Assembly: GCA_035655155.1 (NCBI GenBank) | Contig: DASRVH010000147.1 | Coordinates: 1 to 35,205 of the forward strand | Source: Lentisalinibacter sp035655155 | Lineage (GTDB): Bacteria; Pseudomonadota; Gammaproteobacteria; Steroidobacterales; Woeseiaceae | Reading direction: 5' to 3' | Length of the DNA stretch: 35,205 nucleotides | Shown: positions 14,440 to 22,386 of the stretch, piece by piece | How positions within the stretch are numbered: position 1 is the stretch's first letter | Layout: every line of letters begins with the position of its first letter | The notes under the pieces: generated by a model | Databases searched by the model: none | Told to the model about the DNA's origin: nothing | The model's input: only the letters and a program-made list of their open reading frames with translations | Position numbers and translations under genes: made by a program

Positions 14440-15089
14440 GCTGCCTCCGCGCCCTTGCCTTCACGCTCCGTGATGGCGTTCAGGAATTTCACCGAGGCCA
14501 TCTCCAGGCTGTCGACGATCTTGTTCGTCTTGGTCTGCAGCACCGTGTGGATGAGCAGCAGCGGGATGGCCACCATCAGGCCGAACGCTGTGGTGTTCAT
14601 CGCCACGGAGATGCTCGCCGACAGCATGTCCGCCTTCTCGGCCGGGTTGGCATTCGCCACCGCCGTGAAGGCGCGGATCAGGCCGATGATGGTGCCGAGC
14701 AGGCCGAGCAGCGTGGCGATGTTCGCCAGCGTCGCCAGATAATGGGTGCGCTGTTCGAGTCGCGGCAGCACCTCCATCATGCTCTCCTCCATGGCCTTCT
14801 CGATGTCGTCCCGGCGCCGCGCCGAGCGTATGCGATACAGACCGTAGGTGAGGATGGTGCCGATGGCGGCCTTGGATTTGCTGGTCAGCTCCACCGCCTT
14901 CTGGAAATTGCCGGCCTTGAGATAGGGCACGATCTTGTTCCAGAGCTGGCGGTTGGAAGCACCGGAATAGGTGAGATACAGGTACCGCTCGATGGCGATC
15001 GCCATACCGATCGCGAACACGATCAGGATGGGGTACATGAATTCGCCCCCGTCCTGGAAGAAACGCACTACGGCGCCGAACATATCCAT
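14436..15089 (-). CDS. MotA/TolQ/ExbB proton channel protein
   Basis: This 217-residue inner-membrane protein has three membrane segments: about 17-38, 125-147 (LATLANIATLLGLLGTIIGLI) and 165-190 (SISVAMNTTAFGLMVAIPLLLI). The threonine/serine-lined TM2 and TM3 (GLLGTIIG, AMNTTAFG) are the hallmark of TolQ/ExbB channels. The large cytoplasmic loop (about 40-120) carries charged residues. It should form the pentameric stator body around an ExbD dimer and use the proton motive force. It is the only ExbB for two ExbD genes in this operon. The start has GAGGAGC about ten bases upstream. Confidence 0.94.
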   Translation of the reverse strand: MDMFGAVVRFFQDGGEFMYPILIVFAIGMAIAIERYLYLTYSGASNRQLWNKIVPYLKAGNFQKAVELTSKSKAAIGTILTYGLYRIRSARRRDDIEKAMEESMMEVLPRLEQRTHYLATLANIATLLGLLGTIIGLIRAFTAVANANPAEKADMLSASISVAMNTTAFGLMVAIPLLLIHTVLQTKTNKIVDSLEMASVKFLNAITEREGKGAEAA

Positions 15090-15115
15090 TTGATTGCTCC
15101 TCTAATAATCAAACG

Positions 15116-15544
15116 TCATTGCGAACTGCCGGCATCGCTGCCGGACTCAGCGCCGGCTTCCGGGCCGGCATAAAGGTTCTGGTAATAGTCCACCTGGCGA
15201 ACGAAGACCTCCCGGTCCACGGGCGCGAGCACCTCGTCCAGCAGGCTGTTCACCGGGCGGCCGACCAGGTCGCCGAGGTCGGATGCCTTCCAGGGCACGA
15301 TGTAGAGCACCTTCGGCAGCTCCCGGTTGCCCGTGATCTCGGTGCGATCCAGGTCCAGCTCGTCCATCACGCGGGCCTCGCCGCGGACGGGCGGCGCCTG
15401 CGTCTCGGCCGACAGCGCCTCACCGGACACCGCCGGTTCCACCGCATCCCGCTGATCGCCCTCTTCGGCGCCGAGGGGAGCGAATACGGGAACGGCCAGC
15501 AGGAGCAGGACCGGCAGCAGGCGCATGGCGGGCGCGCAGCGCAT
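15116..15544 (-). CDS. Small exported protein of the TolQ/TolR operon
   Basis: This 142-residue protein has a Sec-type signal (MRCAPAMRLLPVLLLLAVPVFAPLGA, written here as residues 1-26) followed by a low-complexity acidic segment. The conserved-looking core is PKVLYIVPWKASDLGDLVGR (about 83-102), then a tail rich in Gly, Ser and Ala. I do not recognise a named domain. Its ATG overlaps the TPR lipoprotein's stop as TGATG, and exbB follows after 26 bases. Position and export suggest a periplasmic component of the motor complex. The region with IVPWK...LVGRPVNSLLDEVL is the part to use for homology searches. Confidence 0.8.
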   Translation of the reverse strand: MRCAPAMRLLPVLLLLAVPVFAPLGAEEGDQRDAVEPAVSGEALSAETQAPPVRGEARVMDELDLDRTEITGNRELPKVLYIVPWKASDLGDLVGRPVNSLLDEVLAPVDREVFVRQVDYYQNLYAGPEAGAESGSDAGSSQ

Positions 15545-16209
15545 CAGTCCGCCCTCGCCGACTGGGTCTCGATGCCGAGACGCCGTCTGATATCCACTAT
15601 CCACATCGCCACCCTGTCGTCGCCTCCGCTGGTGAGCGCCTGGTAGCGCTCGTAGTGGGTCAGCGCCGTTTCCGGGCTGCCCAGATAGAGGTCGTTGAGC
15701 ACGCCGAGGTTGAAGTGTGCCAACGGGTAGTCGGGATCCGCTGTGACGGCCTTCAAATAAGCGGCTTCCGCCTCATTGAAGCGCCCGGCCTCCCGATGCA
15801 TGACGCCGAGCTGATTCAGGGCCGGTGCGTAGCCCTCGTCGAGGCCCAGCGCCCGGTCGAGAGCCGCCTCCGCCTCGTCGGGGCGGTCGTCCTGGCGGTA
15901 GACGATGGCAAGGTTCGTCCAGGCGCCCGGATAGGCCGGGTTTGCGTCGACGAAGCGGCGCAGCAGCGCCTCGGCGCCCTCCAGATCCCCGGCCTCCAGC
16001 AGCGCCACGGCCTTGCCGTAATCGGCCCGGATCCCCGGGGCGACCTCGGCCGCCGGGTCCGCCGACGCCGCCTCGACAGCGGTCTTCCCGCCGCCGGTGC
16101 CGGCGCAGCCGGCCGCCAGCGCGGCCATTGCCGCCATGCCGGCCAGCAGCGCCAGGCGCGGCCAGCGGCGGCGGACGGCGCCCGCCTCAGTAAAGGCCCG
16201 GTAACGCAT
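15544..16209 (-). CDS. TPR lipoprotein
   Basis: This 221-residue lipoprotein has a basic N-terminus, a hydrophobic stretch and a lipobox LAAGC at residues 31-35, so lipidation is expected at Cys35. The mature part holds about four tetratricopeptide repeats (about 65-200), such as GAWTNLAIVYRQDDRPDEAEA and ALNQLGVMHREAGRFNEAEA. Small TPR lipoproteins of this type (GltE/AglT-like) accompany TolQ/TolR-like motors in Agl-Glt-related clusters. The start at 16209 lies 23 bases inside the preceding gene, with GGAAG and GGAG just upstream. Its stop overlaps the next ATG. Confidence 0.87.
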   Translation of the reverse strand: MRYRAFTEAGAVRRRWPRLALLAGMAAMAALAAGCAGTGGGKTAVEAASADPAAEVAPGIRADYGKAVALLEAGDLEGAEALLRRFVDANPAYPGAWTNLAIVYRQDDRPDEAEAALDRALGLDEGYAPALNQLGVMHREAGRFNEAEAAYLKAVTADPDYPLAHFNLGVLNDLYLGSPETALTHYERYQALTSGGDDRVAMWIVDIRRRLGIETQSARAD

Positions 16210-18988
16210 CTTCCGTCTTCTCCGCTTTCGCATAACGCGCCGGCATGAGCGCCGCCAGCTCCTCGAAGCTGCGGCGCACCCATTCGTCGTAGACCCCGTC
16301 GTTGGCCCGGGCGGCGTTGACCTCGTGCAGCTCGATGGACTTCTCCTCGAACGGGAACGCCTGCTCTTCGAGCAGAATCTCGTATTGCTCCAGTTCCAGT
16401 TCGTCCAGTCCCGCCGGCCGCTCCGAGTCGATCAGGTCCTTGCTGAACCGGTGGTAAACCTCCGCGATGCGGAAGGTCGCCGCGGTCGTCACCTCGGCCA
16501 CGCCGTAGTCGGCGGCCCTGCCGTAGGCGTCCAGCAGCTCTTCCATCATGGCCTTCTTGGCCGCCAGGCTCTCCTTCAGGGGATGGGTCAGCGGCACGGC
16601 GGCGAAGGAACGCCGCTTCGGCTCCGCGAGTTCCAGCGAAGCCTTCGCCGCCAGGAACTTCGTGCGCTCGGTACGCGCGTCGCCGGCGCCGGCATCCGCG
16701 GTGACAATGGCCTCCAGCCAGCGCTGGCGGGCGCCCGCATCGCCGGCTTCCCGGGCCAGGTCGGCGAGCCGCTGGCGCGCCTCCACCGCTTCGGCCACGG
16801 GCGCAGGGAAGCGCGCGACGATGTCCTGGAGCACGGCGCGCTCCTCGCCGACGCTGCCGGTCTCCCGGTAGAGGTCGGCGGCCTGCCACAGGGCCTCGCG
16901 CTGCAGCTGCGGCGTCGTCGAACCCGCCACTGCGATGCGGCGGAACTCGCTCGCCGCCCGGCCCTTGCGGCCCGACTCCATGTAGACGACGGCGAGCCGC
17001 CGGGTCACCTCGTCGGCGCGGTCGCTGTCGGGATAATCCAGGCGGAAGGTCTCCAGGACGGCGGCCGCCCGGTCCCAGGCCTGCATCGCGATCAGCACGG
17101 CGGCCGCATCGTACTCCGCCGTCTCCCGGATCGACGCCGCGGGCACCACGGTGCCGACGCGCAGGAAATGCCCGACGGCCGTCTCCTGCTCACCGGCTTC
17201 CCGGGCGATCTCGCCCTGCTTGTAGATGGACGAGGCGATGCGCTTGCGTATCTCCGCCACGGCCTCGGCATCCTGCGGGTCGGTGCGCGAGCGCAGCTCC
17301 AGGTAGGCGCTCTCCGCCTCCGCATAGCGGCCGAGGTCGAAGCGGGAGTGGGCCAGCACGCGCCAGGCCGTCTCCTCTAGCGCAGGCTCGACCGGCGGCA
17401 TCTTCGTCACCACGTCGCCGGCCACGGCGATGGCCTCCTCGAAACGGCCCTGGCCGAACAGGTCTTCTGCCACGGTGGTCAGGACCGCGCCGGTCTCCGG
17501 ATGGGCCGGGAAAGTCTCGGCGAAGCGCAGCGCGCTCTCGAGATAACGTTCGTGCCACACGAGGCGGGCGTCCGCCTCCAGAGCATCCTCGTGGCGGCGA
17601 TAGGACAGCAGCGCGGCATAACCCGCCTCGGCGGCCCGGTCGTGGAAGGTATAGCCGTAGGCGGTTGCCTCGTAGGCGTCCGTGGCGGCCTGGTAATCGC
17701 CGCTCTCGTACAGAATTTCCGCCAGCAGGAAGTGGGTCTTCGCCGAGTCCTCCTCGCCGGGGAAGAAATCCAGATACTTGCGGTACCAGCGCGCCGCACG
17801 CTGATAGTCCGCGGTCTCGCCCTCTTCCTGGGCCCGGGCGTGGTAGTAGCGCGCCAGGTCGGTGAGGCTGGACTTCACGTAGCCCACCACTTCCCCGTGC
17901 TCGCCGCGCTGGCGCTCGGCCCACCACGGCGTGTCCATGCCGTAGCGCTCCACGAACTCTTCCTTGGCTTCCAGCACGAGGGTCGGGAAGCCGCCCTCCC
18001 GGTACGCGTCCACGACGCGCACCAGCAGGTGGGGCGCACGGTCATGCAGCGTATCGCGCTCGACGAAGGCCCGGTAGGTGGCCGCGGCATCGTCGTAGCG
18101 CTCCTTCTCCAGATAGAGGTCGCCCAGATTCTCGTAAATGGCGTAGGTGTAATGGGGCGCGTCGTGTTCGTTCAGGTAGGCATCGATGCTCTCGGCGCCT
18201 TCCATGTAGGAGAACGTGATGGAGAGAACGCGGAAGGTGTCGGCCACCAGTTCGCGCTCGGCGCGGCCCAGCCCGTCCAGCATGGCCTCCCGGTCCGCCG
18301 CGCCGGCGGCAACCTTCAGTTCCAGCAGGCCGAAGAACGGCTCCAGGCTCTCCTCGTGCAGCGCCAGCTTGAAACGGCTCCAGCCGAGCTTGTACAGCGC
18401 CTGCTGGTAGAACCCGGTGTCCGTGCCGGCGGCCGCCAGGATGCGATACGCCTCCTCGGCTTCCGCGTAGCGTTTCAGCGAGAACAGCATCTCGCCGCGG
18501 CGGAACTGGGCCTCGTGGAAATGCGCGGTGTCGGGCCACGCAGTCACGAGTTCGTCCAGTACCACCAGCGCCTCCTCCTGGCGGCCGGCGCTCTCGTAGG
18601 CCCGCGCGAGCTGATAGAGGACCAGGTCGTTGCGGGCGTAGTCGGGATAGGTCTCGAGCAACTTGCCGTAGAGCTGGATGGCATTGTCGTAGCCCAGCCG
18701 CTCTATGGCCTCCGCATTCGCGGCCAGCTCGGCGGCCTCGGTGGCCTCCAGCTCGAGATCGGCCAGCCGTCGCATGGCCTCCGCCTTCAGCGGGTCGTCG
18801 TCGGCGAGCTCGAGGAAGCGCCGGTAGTTCTCACGGGCCAGGCGGTTGCTGCCCGGGATGGGGCCGGCGGGCTCCACCTCGACCCGCTGTTCCTCGAGGC
18901 TGCCGATGGTCTCCTCGCCCGACGGTTCGTCGCCGCCGAAAGGCCAGAGCCAGCTCAGCGCAATCAGGCTGATGGCCGCGCCGTTCAC
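16187..18988 (-). CDS. Large TPR protein of the envelope-motor operon
   Basis: This 933-residue protein is built almost wholly of tetratricopeptide-like repeats, for example YQLARAYESAGRQEEALVVL, FRRGEMLFSLKRYAEAEEAY and YENLGDLYLEKERYDDAAATY. A short hydrophobic N-terminus (ISLIALSWLWPFGG) could be a weak signal or anchor. It is therefore probably periplasmic, consistent with its operon. Homologues of this size sit next to TolQ/TolR genes in Agl-Glt-related clusters (GltD-like, by recall). It starts at GTG 18988, overlapping the stop of the previous TPR gene (GTGA). Its 3' end overlaps the lipoprotein gene by 23 bases. It may be a scaffold binding several partners. Confidence 0.85.
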   Translation of the reverse strand: MNGAAISLIALSWLWPFGGDEPSGEETIGSLEEQRVEVEPAGPIPGSNRLARENYRRFLELADDDPLKAEAMRRLADLELEATEAAELAANAEAIERLGYDNAIQLYGKLLETYPDYARNDLVLYQLARAYESAGRQEEALVVLDELVTAWPDTAHFHEAQFRRGEMLFSLKRYAEAEEAYRILAAAGTDTGFYQQALYKLGWSRFKLALHEESLEPFFGLLELKVAAGAADREAMLDGLGRAERELVADTFRVLSITFSYMEGAESIDAYLNEHDAPHYTYAIYENLGDLYLEKERYDDAAATYRAFVERDTLHDRAPHLLVRVVDAYREGGFPTLVLEAKEEFVERYGMDTPWWAERQRGEHGEVVGYVKSSLTDLARYYHARAQEEGETADYQRAARWYRKYLDFFPGEEDSAKTHFLLAEILYESGDYQAATDAYEATAYGYTFHDRAAEAGYAALLSYRRHEDALEADARLVWHERYLESALRFAETFPAHPETGAVLTTVAEDLFGQGRFEEAIAVAGDVVTKMPPVEPALEETAWRVLAHSRFDLGRYAEAESAYLELRSRTDPQDAEAVAEIRKRIASSIYKQGEIAREAGEQETAVGHFLRVGTVVPAASIRETAEYDAAAVLIAMQAWDRAAAVLETFRLDYPDSDRADEVTRRLAVVYMESGRKGRAASEFRRIAVAGSTTPQLQREALWQAADLYRETGSVGEERAVLQDIVARFPAPVAEAVEARQRLADLAREAGDAGARQRWLEAIVTADAGAGDARTERTKFLAAKASLELAEPKRRSFAAVPLTHPLKESLAAKKAMMEELLDAYGRAADYGVAEVTTAATFRIAEVYHRFSKDLIDSERPAGLDELELEQYEILLEEQAFPFEEKSIELHEVNAARANDGVYDEWVRRSFEELAALMPARYAKAEKTEDALPGLY

Positions 18989-20832
18989 GGCGCCTCCCTC
19001 AGCTGGGCGGCGCGATCGTAGATAGAGGCGAGCGCGAAGCGCGCCTGTACCGTGTAGGTGGCCATGCGGCCCTTCTGCGCCTCCAGTTCACGCACGGAGA
19101 TGCGCCTGAGATACGCCTCCTGACGGTCGGCAAGATCGGCCAGGCGGGCCAGCAGGGCATCGATGCGGGGTGACAGGTTGTCGATGCGCGATCGGAAGCC
19201 GGCGAGGGTTTCGGGCCCGTCGACGCGGGCCTGCTCGACGTTCTGGCGCGAACGCCGGCCCTCCGCCAGCGCGCGCTCCAGGTCGCGCAGGTTCTTGCGC
19301 TGACGCCAGACCCGGGCCTTGAAGTGCTTGTCCAGGTCCCAGGCCAGCACCCCGCGCATCAGACGCAGCTTCGCGGCGGCGTCCTCTGCCTCCGGCAATG
19401 CCGCCTCCAGCGCCGGGTTGGCGGACAGGCTCCTCACCTCCTCCCAGAGGCTGTGTTCCCGGGGCGTCGCCAGGGCCAGCGCATCGCGCTCCTGCACGAT
19501 GCGGTTCAGCCGGGACTCGAATTCCCGGCGGCGCTGGTCGATGGCCTCCAGGTCGGCGTCCGCAAGCGCCTGCTGCACCCTGGGCAGCCGGCTGGCATAG
19601 GCGAGCCGGCGGGTCTCCAGCATGTGGTCGAAAACGCCGACGCTGTCTTTCCAGTCCAGCAGGTTGCGCTGCAGGAAGCGAAGGTCGCGGTAGTTCTTCA
19701 GCGCCTCCTGGAACTCGTGGCTCGCGAGCAGATGCAGCAGATAGCGGTTCTCCGTGGTCGCCGGCAGTTCGTCGAGCTGCCAGTACCAGCCCATCTGGTC
19801 GCCGGGATCGGCGGCCAGCAGGGTGTCGATCATCTCGCCCCGGCGGATACGTTCGATGGCGCCGTCGATGCGGGAGGACTCGGCCTCGAAGGCGTCGATG
19901 GCGCTCAGGTAGTGTTCCGCGGCGCGGGCGTTGGCGCCCAGCATGCCGTAGGCGTAGGGCACGGCCAGCAGCGATTCCTGCACGGCGGGGTCCAGCAGGT
20001 TGCGGGAACGGAGTTCCAGCCACGGCACCAGCGCGCGTTCGAACTCAGCGTCCGCCGAATCGGCCCAGCCCGTGCCCAGAAGGGCCTTGTTGGAGAACGG
20101 GCCCTGCAGCCGCACCCGCTCCAGCACCGGCCGGGAAGCCTGCGGACGCTCGTCCTGCAGATAGCTATAGCCCAACGCGACGTTCGCCTTGTCCCGCAGG
20201 CTCCTCAGCTCCTCGCTGTCGGCGGGGATGCGCCCGACCTCGTCCAGCAGCGCAGCGCCCTCCGCCAGCTGACCGTTGCGTACCAGCGCCACCCCCAGGT
20301 TGTAGCGGGCGTAGGCGAGCCAGTCGCCGGGCCCGCGCCAGTCCGAGAGGTTGTCGATGGCTTCCTGGTAGCGCTCCTGGCCCATCAACACCTGAGCGGC
20401 CAGCATGCGGCGCTCGGCCTCGAGCTCCTCCGGCAACGCATCGCGGATCTCCGCCAGCGCCAGTTCGGCGTCCCGGTGATAGCCCCGCTGGAAGCGGATC
20501 TTGGCCAGGAAGAACCAGGTCCGGTCCCGGATCGACGGATCGGTGCTCTCGGCGAGCAATCGCTCGAAGATGAGCGACGCCTCTTCGTGCTGGCCGTAGG
20601 AAAGGTAGAGTCCGCCGCGCAGCAGCTCTGCCTCGGCGGCGTGATCCGCCACCAGCCCGCGCTCTTCGGCTGCGGTCAGATGCACCAGTGCGGTGAAGTA
20701 GTCCCGCTGATAGAAATGGAAAAGGACCTCGCCGTAATGCGGGTCCTCCACGGTGACCGGCCCCTGCTCTGCGCCGGCGGCCGCCGGCAGCAACAGGGCC
20801 GCCGCAGCGGCCAGGAATTTTCGCCCGGCCAC
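18985..20832 (-). CDS. Exported TPR/coiled-coil protein of the envelope-motor operon
   Basis: This 615-residue protein has a Sec signal peptide (VAGRKFLAAAAALLLPAAAGA at the N-terminus, cleaved before EQG). The first half has TPR-like repeats (HYGEVLFHFYQRDYFTALVHL, DRTWFFLAKIRFQRGYHRDAELAL, ARYNLGVALVRNGQLAEGAALL). The second half is rich in long charged helices (RRREFESRLNRIVQERDAL, RKNLRDLERALAEG), suggesting coiled coil. The start is GTG 20832 because AGGG lies 5 bases upstream and the signal peptide begins there; TTG 20835 is an alternative. It starts 7 bases after the previous stop and overlaps the next gene as GTGA. No enzyme domain is seen; a structural role in the periplasm is likely. 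Confidence 0.83.
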   Translation of the reverse strand: MAGRKFLAAAAALLLPAAAGAEQGPVTVEDPHYGEVLFHFYQRDYFTALVHLTAAEERGLVADHAAEAELLRGGLYLSYGQHEEASLIFERLLAESTDPSIRDRTWFFLAKIRFQRGYHRDAELALAEIRDALPEELEAERRMLAAQVLMGQERYQEAIDNLSDWRGPGDWLAYARYNLGVALVRNGQLAEGAALLDEVGRIPADSEELRSLRDKANVALGYSYLQDERPQASRPVLERVRLQGPFSNKALLGTGWADSADAEFERALVPWLELRSRNLLDPAVQESLLAVPYAYGMLGANARAAEHYLSAIDAFEAESSRIDGAIERIRRGEMIDTLLAADPGDQMGWYWQLDELPATTENRYLLHLLASHEFQEALKNYRDLRFLQRNLLDWKDSVGVFDHMLETRRLAYASRLPRVQQALADADLEAIDQRRREFESRLNRIVQERDALALATPREHSLWEEVRSLSANPALEAALPEAEDAAAKLRLMRGVLAWDLDKHFKARVWRQRKNLRDLERALAEGRRSRQNVEQARVDGPETLAGFRSRIDNLSPRIDALLARLADLADRQEAYLRRISVRELEAQKGRMATYTVQARFALASIYDRAAQLREAP

Positions 20833-20839
20833 CAAATCC

Positions 20840-21412
20840 CTACTCCCACTCGGTAACGACGAACTCGGGCTGTTGCTTGTGCTTGCGGTCCGAGATCTTG
20901 AGTTCCATGTACTTGGCGCCGATGCCTTTGTCGAACACCAGATCCGCGCCGCGTCGGTAGTCCCGGCCGTGGGGCCCCTTGCCGCTGAAGAAGGCAACCA
21001 GCTCGTGCTCGCCCACCTTCAGATTGCCGACGTGGATGCGGTGCACCCCGCCCCGACGCAATGCTTCGGCCTCGCGCTCGGTGTAGAGATAGTTGGCGAC
21101 CTCCTTGCCGTTGACCTCGAGGCTCACCGACTCCACGTCGAAAAAGATGCCGACGTCGAGAGAGACGAACATCGCCACCTGGGAGTTGGCCGGGAACAGG
21201 AGATCCTCCTCCAGCAGGAAGAGCTCCCGGTTGAGGTCCAGCACCTCTTTCTTCAGCGACTGGACCTGCTGGTCGAGGCTGCGGAATTCCTGCTCGTCTT
21301 CAGCATTGCCAACATTGCCGCTATTGGCAGCATCGGCGGCATCGGCGGAAAGCACGTGGGCGTTGATGCCCGTGATCACCAGCAGCAGCAGGGGGAAAAG
21401 CAATCGTCTCAC
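20840..21412 (-). CDS. Periplasmic coiled-coil protein of the envelope-motor operon
   Basis: This 190-residue protein starts at GTG 21412 with AGGA just upstream. It has a Sec signal (MRRLLFPLLLLVITGINA, about 1-18) and an Ala/Asn/Asp-rich linker. A heptad-like segment (about 40-72, FRSLDQQVQSLKKEVLDLNREL) follows. The C-terminal beta-rich domain includes VAMFVSLDVGIFFDVESVSLEVNGKEV and HRIHVGNLKVGEHELVAFFSGKG. Relatives in similar operons are, as I recall, sometimes labelled 'AraC family regulator', but there is no helix-turn-helix here and it is exported. It is probably a structural partner of the TPR proteins. It lies 52 bases after tlpA. Confidence 0.8.
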   Translation of the reverse strand: MRRLLFPLLLLVITGINAHVLSADAADAANSGNVGNAEDEQEFRSLDQQVQSLKKEVLDLNRELFLLEEDLLFPANSQVAMFVSLDVGIFFDVESVSLEVNGKEVANYLYTEREAEALRRGGVHRIHVGNLKVGEHELVAFFSGKGPHGRDYRRGADLVFDKGIGAKYMELKISDRKHKQQPEFVVTEWE

Positions 21413-21464
21413 TGTCCTGACTCCGGGCGCCGTGGCGCCTGTTCGCGACCGGTTCCGTCCGCCA

Positions 21465-21968
21465 TCATTCGCGCAGCAGCGTGCGAACCTGGTCCAGGTA
21501 GTACTCTTCGTAGCCGGGCTTGTAGCCGTAGTGCGTGTAGCGGACCACGCCCTCGCGATCGAGGATCACGGTGACCGGCATCGCCTCCACCCGATACAGC
21601 TCGCTCACTTCCTTGCGGTCGTCGAACAGCACGGGGAAGCTGATGCCGAGTTCCTCGGCCATCTCCATGGCACGACGCGGGTCGTCGTCGATGTTCACGC
21701 CGAGCAGCTGGAAGCCCACGCGCTCGTAGCGGTCGTAGAGCTCGTCGAGCAGCGGCATCTCCTGGCGGCACGGTCCGCACCAGGTGGCCCAGAAGTTGAT
21801 CATGACGACCTCGCCCCGGTACTCGGAGAGCCGCAGGTTGTCGCCGTCCAGGCTCGTCAGGGCGAAGTCGGGCGCCTGCTGGCCGTCGAGTGCGCCCTTG
21901 CTGGCGAGTGCCGGCGTAACGGCGAACGCCACGAGCAGCAGGGCAGCGAATGATCTCCTTATCTCCAT
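21465..21968 (-). CDS. TlpA-like periplasmic thioredoxin
   Basis: This 167-residue exported thioredoxin-fold protein has a signal peptide (1-23, ending ALAS) and the motif FWATWCGPC with Cys64 and Cys67. It also has the family's MINFW strand and a cis-proline segment (EAMPVTVILD). TlpA/ResA proteins reduce disulfides in the periplasm, for example in cytochrome maturation, or act as peroxidases. Here it is the first gene of an envelope-motor operon, so it may keep cysteines of a partner reduced; the TPR proteins show few cysteines, so the target is unclear. ATG 21968 is preferred over the adjoining GTG because GAGGAG lies 6 bases before it. Confidence 0.92.
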   Translation of the reverse strand: MEIRRSFAALLLVAFAVTPALASKGALDGQQAPDFALTSLDGDNLRLSEYRGEVVMINFWATWCGPCRQEMPLLDELYDRYERVGFQLLGVNIDDDPRRAMEMAEELGISFPVLFDDRKEVSELYRVEAMPVTVILDREGVVRYTHYGYKPGYEEYYLDQVRTLLRE

Positions 21969-21983
21969 CACGGACTCCTCACT

Positions 21984-22084
21984 GGTTGCACGGGCGACGG
22001 GCCCGCACGGATTGCACGGACGGCGGGCCCGTGCGAATTAGGCCGGCGACAGCCCGTGCGGATGACACGGGCGGCAACCCGTCG
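21984..22084. repeat. Four degenerate 25-26 bp tandem hairpin repeats
   Basis: Units 21984-22008, 22009-22034, 22035-22059 and 22060-22084 share GCACGGGC, a short spacer and CCCGTGC, so most can fold on themselves. The first two are best conserved (both GG-TTGCACGG...GGGCCCG). They lie in the 5' leader of the tlpA operon and may be repeated protein sites or an RNA leader. Confidence 0.7.
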
Positions 22085-22105
22085 GCGACCGGACATAATG
22101 GTCGC
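22085..22105 (-). promoter_or_regulatory. Inverted repeat over a weak promoter-like element
   Basis: GCGACC, nine bases, then GGTCGC. On the minus strand the centre reads CATTAT, a fair -10, with TTTACG 15 bases upstream as a poor -35. It may be the operon promoter with an operator over it. Low confidence. Confidence 0.25.
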
Positions 22106-22363
22106 AGCGCTTGCACGTAAACGGCCGTGATGCCTGTCACAGTACCGTCAGGCCTGGCTCGGGCCAGTCGACGGGCACGCGTGTGACGGGCAGCGACGGC
22201 CGCCGCAGGGATCTCTAGCAAATGGCGTGCCAGCCGCGGCCGGGGCGCGGTTTATCAGGGACTTAGCAGCGGGGTGGCATCGAGCAGGCGGCGCCGGTGT
22301 CGGCAACAGCGGACAGGCCCGGGCGACCGCCCGGTAACGCACTGAAAGTTATCGTGTTTTGCT

Positions 22364-22379
22364 GTCGCCGAACGGCGAC
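22364..22379 (-). terminator. Hairpin just past the apbE stop
   Basis: GTCGCCG and CGGCGAC form a 7-bp stem 8 bases after the apbE stop codon. No T-run follows on the minus strand, so it may be a weak or rho-assisted stop. Confidence 0.35.
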
Positions 22380-22386
22380 GCCCTTG

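Larger units (their letters stand above)
21969..22386. other. 418-bp non-coding region before the envelope-motor operon
   Basis: This is the only gap over 300 bases without a gene. From right to left on the minus strand it holds a hairpin after apbE (22364-22379) and about 240 bases with no clear coding signal. Next come an inverted repeat around a weak promoter-like ATTAT (22085-22105) and then about four 25-bp repeats ending 15 bases before the tlpA start. It probably carries the promoter and leader of the ten-gene operon. Confidence 0.7.

Noticed and set aside
20840..21412. AraC-type transcription regulator
   Set aside because: Possible by analogy with labels on similar proteins, but it has a signal peptide and no helix-turn-helix.
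21969..22386. CRISPR array in the GC-rich repeats
   Set aside because: Repeats are adjacent with no unique spacers, are degenerate, and no cas genes are present.
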